A DNA stretch of 64,000 bases, taken from the NCBI GenBank assembly GCA_012959805.1, contig DUCN01000056.1:38286-102285 (forward strand), read 5' to 3'. This document shows, in pieces, positions 53,987-62,219 of the stretch. Below the pieces are notes generated by a model. The model was not told where the DNA came from and ran no database searches. It saw only the letters and a list, made by a program, of their open reading frames with translations. Source of the DNA: Myxococcales bacterium (GTDB taxonomy: Bacteria; Myxococcota_A; UBA9160; UBA4427). The position numbers and the translations under genes are program-made. How positions within the stretch are numbered: position 1 is the first letter of the stretch; every line of letters starts with the position of its first letter.

Positions 53987-56782
53987 ATGCAACGCATTCT
54001 GAGTAAAGTCTTCGGGACCAGTAACGATCGGGCCGTCAAGCGCCTGCTTCCGCTCGTCGAGCAGGTGAATGCGTTCGAGCCGTCGCTCGTACGACTTTCG
54101 GATGCCGATCTTCGAGGCCGAACGACGGATTTCCGCCAGCGACTGGGCAACGGCGAAGAACTCGATGCCCTGCTCCCCGAAGCCTTTGCGACGGTCCGTG
54201 AAGCCGCCAAGCGAGCGCTCGGTCAGCGACCCTACGATGTTCAACTGATCGGCGGAATCATGCTCCACCAGGGGCGGATCGCCGAGATGAAGACCGGCGA
54301 GGGGAAGACTCTCGTTGCGACGCTCCCCTCCTACCTGAACGGTTTAACTGGTCGGGGCGTCCATGTCGTGACGGTCAACGACTTCCTTGCGAGTCGCGAT
54401 GCCGAATGGATGGGCCAGCTTCATCGCTTCCTGGGTCTCGAGGTGGGCGCGATCGTTCATGGCCTCACAGACGTCGAACGCCAGGCGGCCTACGGCTCGG
54501 ATGTCACCTACTGCACCAACAATGAACTCGGTTTCGACTATCTCCGAGACAACATGAAATTCTCCCTCGAAGCGTGCGTTCAGCGAGAGCTGCATTTCGC
54601 GATCGTCGACGAGGTGGACTCGATTCTGATCGACGAGGCGCGTACACCACTCATCATTTCCGGCCCATCGGAGCAGAACACCCAGATCTATACGATCGCG
54701 AACCGTCTGATCCCATCTCTCAAGATGGGAGCCGCCGCCGAACCCTCCAAGGGCATCGAGGAGTCGGGGGATTTCTGGATCGACGAGAAGGCCCATTCCG
54801 CCACGTTTACCGATGAGGGCATGCACAAGGTCGAGGGCATGCTTCGGGTCGACAATCTCTATGACCCCGGAATGCTTCCCGTTCTGCACGCCATGCAGCA
54901 GGCCTTGATGGCTCATTCGCTCAAGCGAATCGACGTTGATTACGTCGTTCGAGTCGGCGACGACAAGAAGAAGGAAGTCGTCATCGTCGACGAGCATACG
55001 GGTCGGCTGATGCCCGGTCGTCGCTGGTCCGACGGTCTGCACCAGGCCGTCGAAGCGAAAGAAGGCATTACGGTTCGTAGCGAGAATCAGACGCTGGCTT
55101 CGATCACCTTCCAGAATTATTTCCGAATGTACGAGAAGCTCTCCGGTATGACCGGCACCGCGGATACGGAAGCCGAAGAGTTTGGACAGATCTACAACCT
55201 CGACGTTTCGCTAATCCCGACCAACCGACCGCTGATTCGAGACGACTCGGCAGATGTGGTGTTCAAGACGAAGAAGGAAAAGTTCAACGCCACAGTCGAT
55301 GAACTTCGCGAACGACATGAGGCGGGTCAGCCGGTGCTCGTTGGAACGATCTCGATCGCAACTTCTGAGATGCTTTCGAAGAAGCTCAAGAAGGTTGGCC
55401 TCAAGCACACTGTGTTGAATGCCAAGAAGCACGAGAGTGAATCCGAGATCGTGGCTCAGGCGGGTCGCAAGGGTGCGATTACAATTTCGACGAATATGGC
55501 GGGTCGTGGTACGGACATCCTGCTCGGTGGCAATGCCGAACAGATGGCGCTCGCTAAATGTGGATACGACAAGGAGCACGAAAACTTCGAAGCGCTCCAC
55601 GCAAAGTTCGAGTCCGAGTGTGAGACCGAACGCAAGGAAGTTCTCGAAGCCGGTGGGCTGCATATTCTTGGCACGGAGCGGCACGAGAGTCGACGAATCG
55701 ACAACCAGCTTCGCGGGCGTTCCGGGCGTCAGGGGGATCCGGGTTCGAGCCAATTTTTCTTGTCCCTCGAAGACGATCTGCTCCGCATCTTCGAAGCGGA
55801 TCGTGTGGCGCAGTGGTGGGACCGTGTCGGTGTGGAAGAGGGCGAAGCGATTGAGAATCGCATGCTCACGCGAGTCATCGAGGGTGCCCAGAAGAAGGTC
55901 GAAGGCCGAAACTTCGACGTTCGGAAACATCTGCTCGATTACGACAACGTGATGAACAAGCAGCGGCAGGCCTTTTATGCCCGGCGTTTTTCTGCGATGT
56001 CCGCGGATGAAACGTCCGTGCGAGAGGAACTCGAAGCTTGTCTCGAAGGTTATGTCGCCAATCTGCTCGAGCAGACATGGCCGCAGCGGGGAGACCCGGA
56101 GGACGACGACCTCGTCGAGATGGCGCATTCACTCGAAGCTCACTTCGGCCTCGCCTTCTCGATCGAAGAAGCGCCTTTTCGAACGGATGATTCGAAGCGT
56201 CATGGGGAGAAGGACGAGTTGGGGCATGCGATCCTCGCTCGCTTGCGAACCGCGCTCGAAGCCAAGGAAGAAGAGGGGCGCGAACTCAAGGAAGAGACCT
56301 ACGCCTCGCTCGAGAATTATCCGACGTACAACTCGATTACCCGTGATATCCAACTCCAGATTCTCGACTCACAATGGAAGGCCCATCTACACACGATGGA
56401 CGCGCTTCGCGAGTCGATTAATCTGCGTGGATACGCGCAGCGCGATCCGAAGATCGAATATCAGCGAGAAGGTTTCGGTCTCTTTGGGGAGATGGAGCAG
56501 CGAATTGACGATTCGTTTGCGGAGTTCGTCTTCAAGTTCGGCTATCCGCGACCGGGTACGGGACCACAGGCGGCTGCGCGACGTGTTGATCGTGGGGCCC
56601 CATCCGGCGCGGGCGCACGTGCCGGTCAGCCGGGCTCGACGGCTGGCCAACCGCTGTCGGGGGCGGCAGCCGGTGGTACCGCTGAGGCTTCAGGCGCGAC
56701 GCCGGCGACTGGCAAGGTCGGCCGAAACGATCCGTGCACCTGCGGCAGCGGCAAGAAATACAAGAAATGTTGCGGAGCTTGA
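53987..56782 (+). CDS. secA: Preprotein translocase ATPase SecA
   Basis: This 931-residue motor drives secretory proteins through SecYEG. NBD1 carries Walker A MKTGEGKTLVATL (101-113) and the DEVDSILIDEARTPLIISG stretch (Walker B region; about 206-224). The preprotein cross-linking domain follows, then NBD2 with NMAGRGTDILLGG and the RRIDNQLRGRSGRQGDPGSS arginine-finger region. The C-terminus has a Gly/Ala-rich linker and a complete zinc-binding SEC-C motif (DPCTCGSGKKYKKCCG) for SecB and ribosome contact. ATG 53987 is preferred over the TTG immediately before it. argJ starts seven bases after the stop. Confidence 0.97.
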   Translation: MQRILSKVFGTSNDRAVKRLLPLVEQVNAFEPSLVRLSDADLRGRTTDFRQRLGNGEELDALLPEAFATVREAAKRALGQRPYDVQLIGGIMLHQGRIAEMKTGEGKTLVATLPSYLNGLTGRGVHVVTVNDFLASRDAEWMGQLHRFLGLEVGAIVHGLTDVERQAAYGSDVTYCTNNELGFDYLRDNMKFSLEACVQRELHFAIVDEVDSILIDEARTPLIISGPSEQNTQIYTIANRLIPSLKMGAAAEPSKGIEESGDFWIDEKAHSATFTDEGMHKVEGMLRVDNLYDPGMLPVLHAMQQALMAHSLKRIDVDYVVRVGDDKKKEVVIVDEHTGRLMPGRRWSDGLHQAVEAKEGITVRSENQTLASITFQNYFRMYEKLSGMTGTADTEAEEFGQIYNLDVSLIPTNRPLIRDDSADVVFKTKKEKFNATVDELRERHEAGQPVLVGTISIATSEMLSKKLKKVGLKHTVLNAKKHESESEIVAQAGRKGAITISTNMAGRGTDILLGGNAEQMALAKCGYDKEHENFEALHAKFESECETERKEVLEAGGLHILGTERHESRRIDNQLRGRSGRQGDPGSSQFFLSLEDDLLRIFEADRVAQWWDRVGVEEGEAIENRMLTRVIEGAQKKVEGRNFDVRKHLLDYDNVMNKQRQAFYARRFSAMSADETSVREELEACLEGYVANLLEQTWPQRGDPEDDDLVEMAHSLEAHFGLAFSIEEAPFRTDDSKRHGEKDELGHAILARLRTALEAKEEEGRELKEETYASLENYPTYNSITRDIQLQILDSQWKAHLHTMDALRESINLRGYAQRDPKIEYQREGFGLFGEMEQRIDDSFAEFVFKFGYPRPGTGPQAAARRVDRGAPSGAGARAGQPGSTAGQPLSGAAAGGTAEASGATPATGKVGRNDPCTCGSGKKYKKCCGA

Positions 56783-56789
56783 TCGGTCG

Positions 56790-57998
56790 ATGAAGGTCCG
56801 ACGAGTATGCTTGCCCGTGGCTGGTTTCCGGGCGGCTGGAATTCATGCGGGCATCAAGAGCTCTGCGATGGATCTAGCGTTGATCGCAGCGGACGAACCG
56901 GTTGCAACGGCTGCCGTCTTTACTCAGTCAACAGTTGTCGGTGCGCCGGTCGAGGTCTCCCGTTCGCGGGTGCGGGCCGGCCGAATTCGTGGCGTAGTCA
57001 TCAACAGCGGAATTGCGAATGTCGCCATGGGTCAGCGCGGACTTCGCGATGCGCGGAAGATGTCGGCGATGGCCGCGGATGCACTCGAGTGTCGCGAAGA
57101 TGAAATGTTAGTCGCATCGACCGGCGTGATCGGTGAGCCGCTTCCCATGGATGTGCTGAAGAAGGGCATCCCCAGAGTCGCTGCGGCATTGGCTGCCGAC
57201 GGTTTCGCAAATGCGGCTGAGGCCATTCGCACGACAGACACCCATGCGAAAGTCGCGTCGACCCGGGTGCGGCTCAGTGGCACAGGTGGAAAGCCAATCA
57301 CGATCGTTGGGATGGCGAAAGGCTCGGGGATGATCGAGCCCAACATGGCGACGATGCTCTCTTTTCTCGTGACGGATGCGCGTGTATCTCCGGCGCTTCT
57401 GCGGAGCATCCTCCGCCGAGTCGTGGACGCGACGTATAACCGACTCAGCATCGACGGTGAGGGATCGACCAGCGACACCGTCGTGCTCATGGCCAATGGC
57501 CGAGCCAGCGATAAGGCCCTGCGATCGGGCAGTCCGGCGGCCAAACAGTTCGAGAAGGCGCTGCGCGCGGTCTGTGAGGATCTCGTTCGGCAGCTTGCCC
57601 GAGACGGGGAGGGGGCGACGCGGCTTATCACTGTCGAAATCGACGGCGCGCGCTCATCTGCTGAGGCCGACCGAGCCGCGCGGCGAATCGGAAATTCTCT
57701 GTTGGTCAAGACTGCGATTTTTGGCGGAGACCCGAACTGGGGCCGAATCATGCAAACGATCGGCGCGGGTGGCGTCGCCTGGAATCCAGATCGAACCCGA
57801 GTTCGCGTAGGCGGCGTCGCGGTCTTCTCGCGCGGGCAGTCCGCGGGCTCCGCGGCGAGGAAGAGGGCGGAAAAGGCGATGAGGGCGGAGGAGATCCTGA
57901 TTCAGGTCGATCTCGCTCGGGGGCGCGGATCCGCCCGGCTCTTCACCTGTGACCTCAGCTACGACTACGTGAAAATCAACGCGGAATACACGACCTAG
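56790..57998 (+). CDS. argJ: Bifunctional glutamate N-acetyltransferase / ornithine acetyltransferase ArgJ
   Basis: This 402-residue enzyme recycles the acetyl group in arginine biosynthesis. The family landmarks are VAGFRAAGIHAGIKS (about 10-24), ATAAVFTQSTVVGAPV, VVINSGIANV (normally SGNAN), STGVIG near 107, and KGSGMIEPNMATMLSFL (about 173-189). The self-cleavage site is the Ala-Thr in NMATML, which yields the alpha and beta chains with the Thr nucleophile. The C-terminus DLSYDYVKINAEYTT is canonical. The INSG-I-AN variant (Ile for Asn) in the oxyanion region is notable. ATG 56790 lies just after secA; the much longer upstream frame is the antiphase of secA and was discarded. Confidence 0.95.
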   Translation: MKVRRVCLPVAGFRAAGIHAGIKSSAMDLALIAADEPVATAAVFTQSTVVGAPVEVSRSRVRAGRIRGVVINSGIANVAMGQRGLRDARKMSAMAADALECREDEMLVASTGVIGEPLPMDVLKKGIPRVAAALAADGFANAAEAIRTTDTHAKVASTRVRLSGTGGKPITIVGMAKGSGMIEPNMATMLSFLVTDARVSPALLRSILRRVVDATYNRLSIDGEGSTSDTVVLMANGRASDKALRSGSPAAKQFEKALRAVCEDLVRQLARDGEGATRLITVEIDGARSSAEADRAARRIGNSLLVKTAIFGGDPNWGRIMQTIGAGGVAWNPDRTRVRVGGVAVFSRGQSAGSAARKRAEKAMRAEEILIQVDLARGRGSARLFTCDLSYDYVKINAEYTT

Positions 57999-58316
57999 TC
58001 GTGAGGGGAAGCCTATCCTGAAGCCAGTGAAGTGCGCATCGGGGAGGTCAACCCAGACGGATCCAGGATGTCTGGGAAATACCCGTAGACCAATGGTCGC
58101 GCGCACCGGATTCTGCTAAACACCCGCCAAATCACACGTTCCGAGTCACCCCGGCGGTGCCTCACGCGGATCGGATGAGCGACACTTGCCCCAGTTGGAT
58201 TCACCGGCTGGGGTTCTGAGACGGCCTAGTCGGCCTTCAATGTGTCATTTTCCGAGTGCGTCAGGTCGGGGGTTGGACGACCCGGAGCGGAGGCATAACC
58301 GCAAAAGGAGAATTCC
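57999..58316 (+). other. Leader region of the rpsB-tsf operon
   Basis: This 318-base gap holds no gene. A CCCCAG (58189-58194) / CTGGGG (58208-58213) hairpin lies near its middle and could be the argJ terminator or part of an S2-responsive leader. The last 50 bases end in AAAGGAGAATTCC just before the rpsB ATG, an ideal ribosome-binding site. No promoter pair was placed with confidence. Confidence 0.45.
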
Positions 58317-59456
58317 ATGTCTGATTCACCGGCCACTTCCGAGGCCGCAGCAACACCTGCCCCACCCGCAGCTTCCCCAGGCGCGAGCGCTGGAAGCGAG
58401 AAGAAGAGCGAGACCGGCGAAGCTCTGAAAGAACAAGATCTATCGATCCGCTCATTGCTCGAAGCGGGCGTGCATTTCGGTCATCAGCCCGGGCGCTGGA
58501 ACCCGCTGATGAAGCCCTTCATTTTTGGCGAGCGAAACGGCACGCATATCCTCGACCTCGACCAGACGCTGCCGATGCTGAAAGACGCACTCGACTTTTT
58601 ACGCGAAACAACGGCAGCCGGGGGGACGGTGCTCTTCGTCGGCACGAAGCGCCAGGCTGCTGGCCCGATCATGATGGAGGCCAAGCGAGCAGGTCAGTAC
58701 TACATCAACAACCGCTGGCTCGGCGGCATGCTGACCAACTGGAAGACGGTCAAGAAGTCGATCGACCGATACAACCAATACATCGAGATCCTGGGTTCCG
58801 AGGAAAAGCGCGCAGAGCTGTCGAAGAAGGAACTGGCGAGCATGACCCGCCAGGTCGAGAAGTACGACAAGTCGCTCGCCGGGATCCGATCGATGCAGCG
58901 TCCACCCGACGCAATTTTCATCATCGACGTTGGCAAGGAAGCAATTGCTGTCTCCGAAGGGAGTCGGCTGCACATCCCGATTATCGGAGTCGTCGACACG
59001 AATTGCAGTCCCAGTAAGATCGATTTCGTCGTGCCCGGCAACGATGACGCCATCCGGTCCATCGACCTCTTCTGCACCGCCGCAGCCAACGCTTGTCGCG
59101 AAGGCTTCGAGAAGCATCAAGCCGAACTGGTTGCGCAGAAGAAGGATGCACCCGAGAGGGCCAAGTCGAAATCTGATTCGGCACCCAAGACCGGCCGTCG
59201 CGTCGTTGAGATCAAGCAGCAGCCGCGTCGCGGACGTGGTCAGGGCGCAGCCGGTGGCGGCAAGCCCTATTCGGCAGGCGGCGCCAAATCCACTGGCGGT
59301 GCCAAGTCCACCGGCGGTGCCGAGGGCGTAGACGCCAAACCAAAGGCATCGGCTCCGGCCGCCACAGAGAGTACGCCCGCAGCCGCCGAGGCCGTCGTCG
59401 CAACACCAGCTGCGGTTACGCCGACGGTGAACGCAGAGGGCGAGAACAAAGGATGA
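58317..59456 (+). CDS. rpsB: 30S ribosomal protein uS2, with N- and C-terminal extensions
   Basis: The S2 core is plain: SIRSLLEAGVHFGHQPGRWN (about 43-62), the MKPFIFGERNG loop, GGTVLFVGTKRQA, YINNRWLGGMLTNWKTVKKS (about 124-143) and DTNCSPSKIDFVVPGNDDAIRSI near 230. The protein has 379 residues against the usual 230-280. About 40 extra Ala/Pro/Ser/Glu residues precede the core, and about 110 follow, including an RGRGQGAAGGGKPYSAGG stretch, a repeated GGAKST, and an Ala/Pro-rich tail. The ATG is set by an AGGAG site nine bases upstream, so the N-terminal extension is likely real. The last four bases overlap tsf (ATGA). Confidence 0.95.
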   Translation: MSDSPATSEAAATPAPPAASPGASAGSEKKSETGEALKEQDLSIRSLLEAGVHFGHQPGRWNPLMKPFIFGERNGTHILDLDQTLPMLKDALDFLRETTAAGGTVLFVGTKRQAAGPIMMEAKRAGQYYINNRWLGGMLTNWKTVKKSIDRYNQYIEILGSEEKRAELSKKELASMTRQVEKYDKSLAGIRSMQRPPDAIFIIDVGKEAIAVSEGSRLHIPIIGVVDTNCSPSKIDFVVPGNDDAIRSIDLFCTAAANACREGFEKHQAELVAQKKDAPERAKSKSDSAPKTGRRVVEIKQQPRRGRGQGAAGGGKPYSAGGAKSTGGAKSTGGAEGVDAKPKASAPAATESTPAAAEAVVATPAAVTPTVNAEGENKG

Positions 59457-60313
59457 GCATTTCAGCAAAAGATGTGAAGGCGCTCCGAGATTCAACGGGC
59501 GCGGGAATGATGGACTGCAAGCGCTCGCTCACGGATGCGGACGGTAATGTCGAACGCGCGATGGAGTTGCTTCGCGAGCGTGGCCTGGCCAAGGCCGGGA
59601 AGCGCGCCGGACGTGAGACCAGTGAGGGTGCAGTCGTTTTTTCGACTGACGGCGGGCGTGGCGTGCTGATCGAGCTCGGTTGCGAGACCGACTTCGTCGC
59701 GAAGACCCCAGACTTCCAAGGCCTCGCCTCGAATATCGCAAACGCGATTCTCGGTCTGGCCGGACAAGCGGATCTTGATGCCGCTTTGGCTGCCCCTATG
59801 GCCGGCGAAACTGTGGGGGACGCCGTAACGGCGGCCGTTGCGAAGATGGGCGAGAACATTCAGTTGAAACGGGTCGGAAGTGTTGACGTGAAGGGCCTGA
59901 CCGGAGGCTATGTCCATGGTGGCGGAACGCTCGGTGTTCTTCTCGCGGTTGAGACGGACGCTTCGGGAGACGCTGTCGCCGATGTTCTCAAGGACATTGC
60001 CATGCATGTCGCGGCTCATGATCCCACGCCAATCGCCATTGATCGCGATGGGATGCCGGCGGCAGAAGTCGAGAAGGAGCGAGCCTTCTTGACCACGCAG
60101 GCCAAAGAGAGCGGGAAGCCTGACGGTGTCATCGAGAAAATGGTCGATGGGCGAATCAACAAGTTCTTTGCGGAGAATTGTCTGGTCGAGCAGAAGTTCG
60201 TCAAGGACCCCGACAAGAGTGTGCGAGATCTTCTCGCCGAGGCGTCGAAGACGCTTGGCAGCGAGATCAAGGTTGCCCACTTCGTGCGGTTCAAGTTGGG
60301 AGAAGCGGTCTGA
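59453..60313 (+). CDS. tsf: Elongation factor Ts
   Basis: This 286-residue protein is the guanine nucleotide exchange factor for EF-Tu. The N-terminal UBA-like domain reads KALRDSTGAGMMDCKRSLTD (about 9-28), followed by the conserved LGCETDFVAKTPDF (about 77-90) and the IAMHVAAHDP core motif (about 182-191). The C-terminal helices contain DGRINKFFAENCLVEQ and DPDKSVRDLL. It starts four bases before the rpsB stop, a coupled arrangement. The next gene in most genomes would be pyrH; here it is not present and frr follows after about 510 bases. Confidence 0.96.
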   Translation: MSISAKDVKALRDSTGAGMMDCKRSLTDADGNVERAMELLRERGLAKAGKRAGRETSEGAVVFSTDGGRGVLIELGCETDFVAKTPDFQGLASNIANAILGLAGQADLDAALAAPMAGETVGDAVTAAVAKMGENIQLKRVGSVDVKGLTGGYVHGGGTLGVLLAVETDASGDAVADVLKDIAMHVAAHDPTPIAIDRDGMPAAEVEKERAFLTTQAKESGKPDGVIEKMVDGRINKFFAENCLVEQKFVKDPDKSVRDLLAEASKTLGSEIKVAHFVRFKLGEAV

Positions 60314-60715
60314 CCGTCACGCGAAAGAGGCGATGTCGATTGGCCGGAATCGGGTGACCGATGCTTTTCCGTGTTTGGGGGTCGAGCTTCGAACACTCCG
60401 AATTAATGGTTCAATCGAGATCCCCGCGGTCATCCGGGAAGGTCGAATCCTTCGCAGGATGACGTCGGCCGCCCGAGCGCCGATATCTGCTCCTCCGAGG
60501 CTCCAACGGATCGATCCCGCGTTTCCCCCCGCCGACCCCGTGAGCGGGAAGAGTCGCGCTTGGCGGAACCGAATAGGTGTCTCACGCCGATCCGTTTCGC
60601 CGTCGATTGATTCCTGCGCGATACTGACGAAGGGAGCGTCTCGGACGACATCGGGGAATCGAACCGGCCGGCCATACTCGGACACTTACCCTGACTGATG
60701 CGAGGATCCCCGCTA
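60314..60715 (+). other. Gap where pyrH is normally found
   Basis: There is no UMP-kinase sequence here on either strand: no GGxxLxG start, no DGVY motif, and only about 500 bases are available, too few for a 720-base gene. An ATG frame at 60333-60698 (121 codons, Arg/Ser/Pro-rich) sits two bases after AAGAGG; spacing and composition argue against a real gene. I see nothing else that I can support before the repeat array. Confidence 0.55.
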
Positions 60716-60805
60716 GGACCCACACTGTGACCCAAGAGCTGTGACCCAAGAGCTGTGACCCAAGAACTGCGACCCAATCACTCTAGACCCAACTTCGGGG
60801 ACCCA
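60716..60805 (+). repeat. Seven imperfect ~14-bp repeats with a GACCCA core
   Basis: The hexamer GACCCA starts at 60716, 60729, 60743, 60757, 60771, 60786 and 60800, spacings of 13, 14, 14, 14, 15 and 14. The best unit is CTGTGACCCAAGAG, two perfect copies and one near-perfect copy at 60725-60766. The array ends 17 bases before the frr start codon, overlapping its leader. Confidence 0.85.
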
Positions 60806-60822
60806 ACTGAGGGAGATTTTGG

Positions 60823-61392
60823 ATGGCGAATGAAGAAGACGTAGCCGCGGTCATCGACGAGGGACGAGAGTCGATGGACAAGGCGATCGAGCGATTCGGC
60901 AAGGAGTTGACCAAGATCCGAACCGGTCGGGCGAGCACGACGATTCTGGACGGCATTACGGTCGACTATTTCGACACGCCGACGCCCCTGAATCAATTGG
61001 CCACTCTTTCGGTTCCGGATCCGCGAATGATCGTCGTATCCCCCTTCGATAAGTCGGCGATCCCGTCGATCGAGAAGACGATTCATGCGTCGGACCTGGG
61101 TCTGTCTCCGAACAACGACGGAAAGGTCATCCGCCTTCAGATTCCGCCGCTGACCGAAGAACGGCGAAAAGTGCTGGTCAAGCAGGTTCGGAAGATCGCC
61201 GAGGATCATCGTATTCGAGTTCGAGATGCGCGGCGCGATTGTCTTTCGCTGCTGAAGGATCTCGAGGACGATGGGCTTTCAAAGGACGACCGGCATCGCG
61301 CTGAAAAGAAGGTGCAGGATCTGACGGACGAATTCGTCAAGAAGATTGATGCGCAGACGGCTCAGAAAGAAAAGGACGTGCTCGAGGTCTAG
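60823..61392 (+). CDS. frr: Ribosome recycling factor
   Basis: This 189-residue tRNA-shaped protein splits post-termination ribosomes with EF-G. It begins with a slightly long acidic N-terminus (MANEEDVAAVIDEG). The hallmark ELTKIRTGRASTTILDGI (about 28-45), the domain II motif TPLNQLATLSVPDPRMIVV (about 57-75), and the C-terminal helices VRKIAEDHRIRVRDARRDC and KDLEDDGLSKDDRHRAEKKV are all intact. ATG 60823 follows GGGAG by seven bases. It follows the 14-bp repeat array and precedes uppS by 26 bases. Confidence 0.96.
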   Translation: MANEEDVAAVIDEGRESMDKAIERFGKELTKIRTGRASTTILDGITVDYFDTPTPLNQLATLSVPDPRMIVVSPFDKSAIPSIEKTIHASDLGLSPNNDGKVIRLQIPPLTEERRKVLVKQVRKIAEDHRIRVRDARRDCLSLLKDLEDDGLSKDDRHRAEKKVQDLTDEFVKKIDAQTAQKEKDVLEV

Positions 61393-61418
61393 TGCCTCGA
61401 GATCGAAGAATATTCTAG

Positions 61419-62219
61419 ATGGCGCACTCCGAAATACAGCCAGACTGCGTTCCCCGACATGTTGCCATTATTATGGATGGCAACGGACGCTGGGCTGTCT
61501 CTCGCGGTCTTGAGCGAAACGCCGGCCATCGCGAAGGCATCGAATCCGTACGCGAGATCATTCGAGCCTGTCGCGATCATGGCATTGAAATCCTCACGCT
61601 CTACGCATTCTCGATCGAGAACTGGAATCGGCCACGCGGCGAAGTCTCCGAACTGATGCGACTTCTCGAGGAATACCTCGAAACCGAGATCGACGAGGTC
61701 ATGGAGCATGGTGCACGGGTTCGCGTGATTGGCCGAGTCGACCGACTGCCGCCGAGTACACGCCGCGCCGTCGAGCGCGCGATCGCCCGAACGAGTGAAA
61801 ACACCGGAATGCAGCTGGTCTTTGCGCTTTCCTACGGCGGCCGCACCGAGATCGTCGATGCCGTGCGCCGCCTCTGCCGCGATGCAGAGCAGGGCAAGAT
61901 CGATCCAGAAGGTTTGGATGAGAAAGGCTTCGAAGCGTACCTCTACGCTCCCGATCTCCCAGACCCCGACCTATTGATTCGAACTGGAGCGGAGCAGCGC
62001 GTGTCGAATTTCTTGCTCTGGCAGCTTGCCTACTCCGAGCTGCATCTCTCGGAACGCATGTGGCCGGAATTCAGACGTCCCGAATTTGAGGCGGCTATTC
62101 TCGACTACCAACGTCGCGAGCGTCGCTTCGGACTCACGAGCGAGCAAATCCGCGAGGATGAAGACGCATCCGAAGGCGCGGGAACCGACGGCATTTCAAG
62201 CCGCCGGGGCCAATCATGA
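61419..62219 (+). CDS. uppS: Undecaprenyl diphosphate synthase
   Basis: This 266-residue cis-prenyltransferase makes the C55 lipid carrier for peptidoglycan and other envelope polymers. It has the catalytic opening HVAIIMDGNGRWAVSRG (about 14-30) with the Asp in MDGNG, GHREGIESVREII, YAFSIENWNRPRGEV (about 67-81), and the pyrophosphate-binding PDLLIRTGAEQRVSNFLLWQ, followed by YSELHLSERMWPEF. Extra polar residues (DASEGAGTDGISSRRGQS) form the C-terminus. Its last four bases overlap dxr (ATGA). The cdsA gene usually found between uppS and dxr is missing. Confidence 0.95.
   Translation: MAHSEIQPDCVPRHVAIIMDGNGRWAVSRGLERNAGHREGIESVREIIRACRDHGIEILTLYAFSIENWNRPRGEVSELMRLLEEYLETEIDEVMEHGARVRVIGRVDRLPPSTRRAVERAIARTSENTGMQLVFALSYGGRTEIVDAVRRLCRDAEQGKIDPEGLDEKGFEAYLYAPDLPDPDLLIRTGAEQRVSNFLLWQLAYSELHLSERMWPEFRRPEFEAAILDYQRRERRFGLTSEQIREDEDASEGAGTDGISSRRGQS

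Noticed and set aside
55977..56789. 271-residue N-terminal extension of ArgJ
   Set aside because: It is an out-of-phase reading of secA; the normal ArgJ start is at 56790.
60333..60698. 121-codon frame between tsf and frr
   Set aside because: Ribosome-binding site too close to the ATG, Arg/Ser/Pro-rich with no fold features; not a pyrH remnant.
60716..60805. CRISPR array
   Set aside because: Units are about 14 bp with no spacers, and no cas genes are present.
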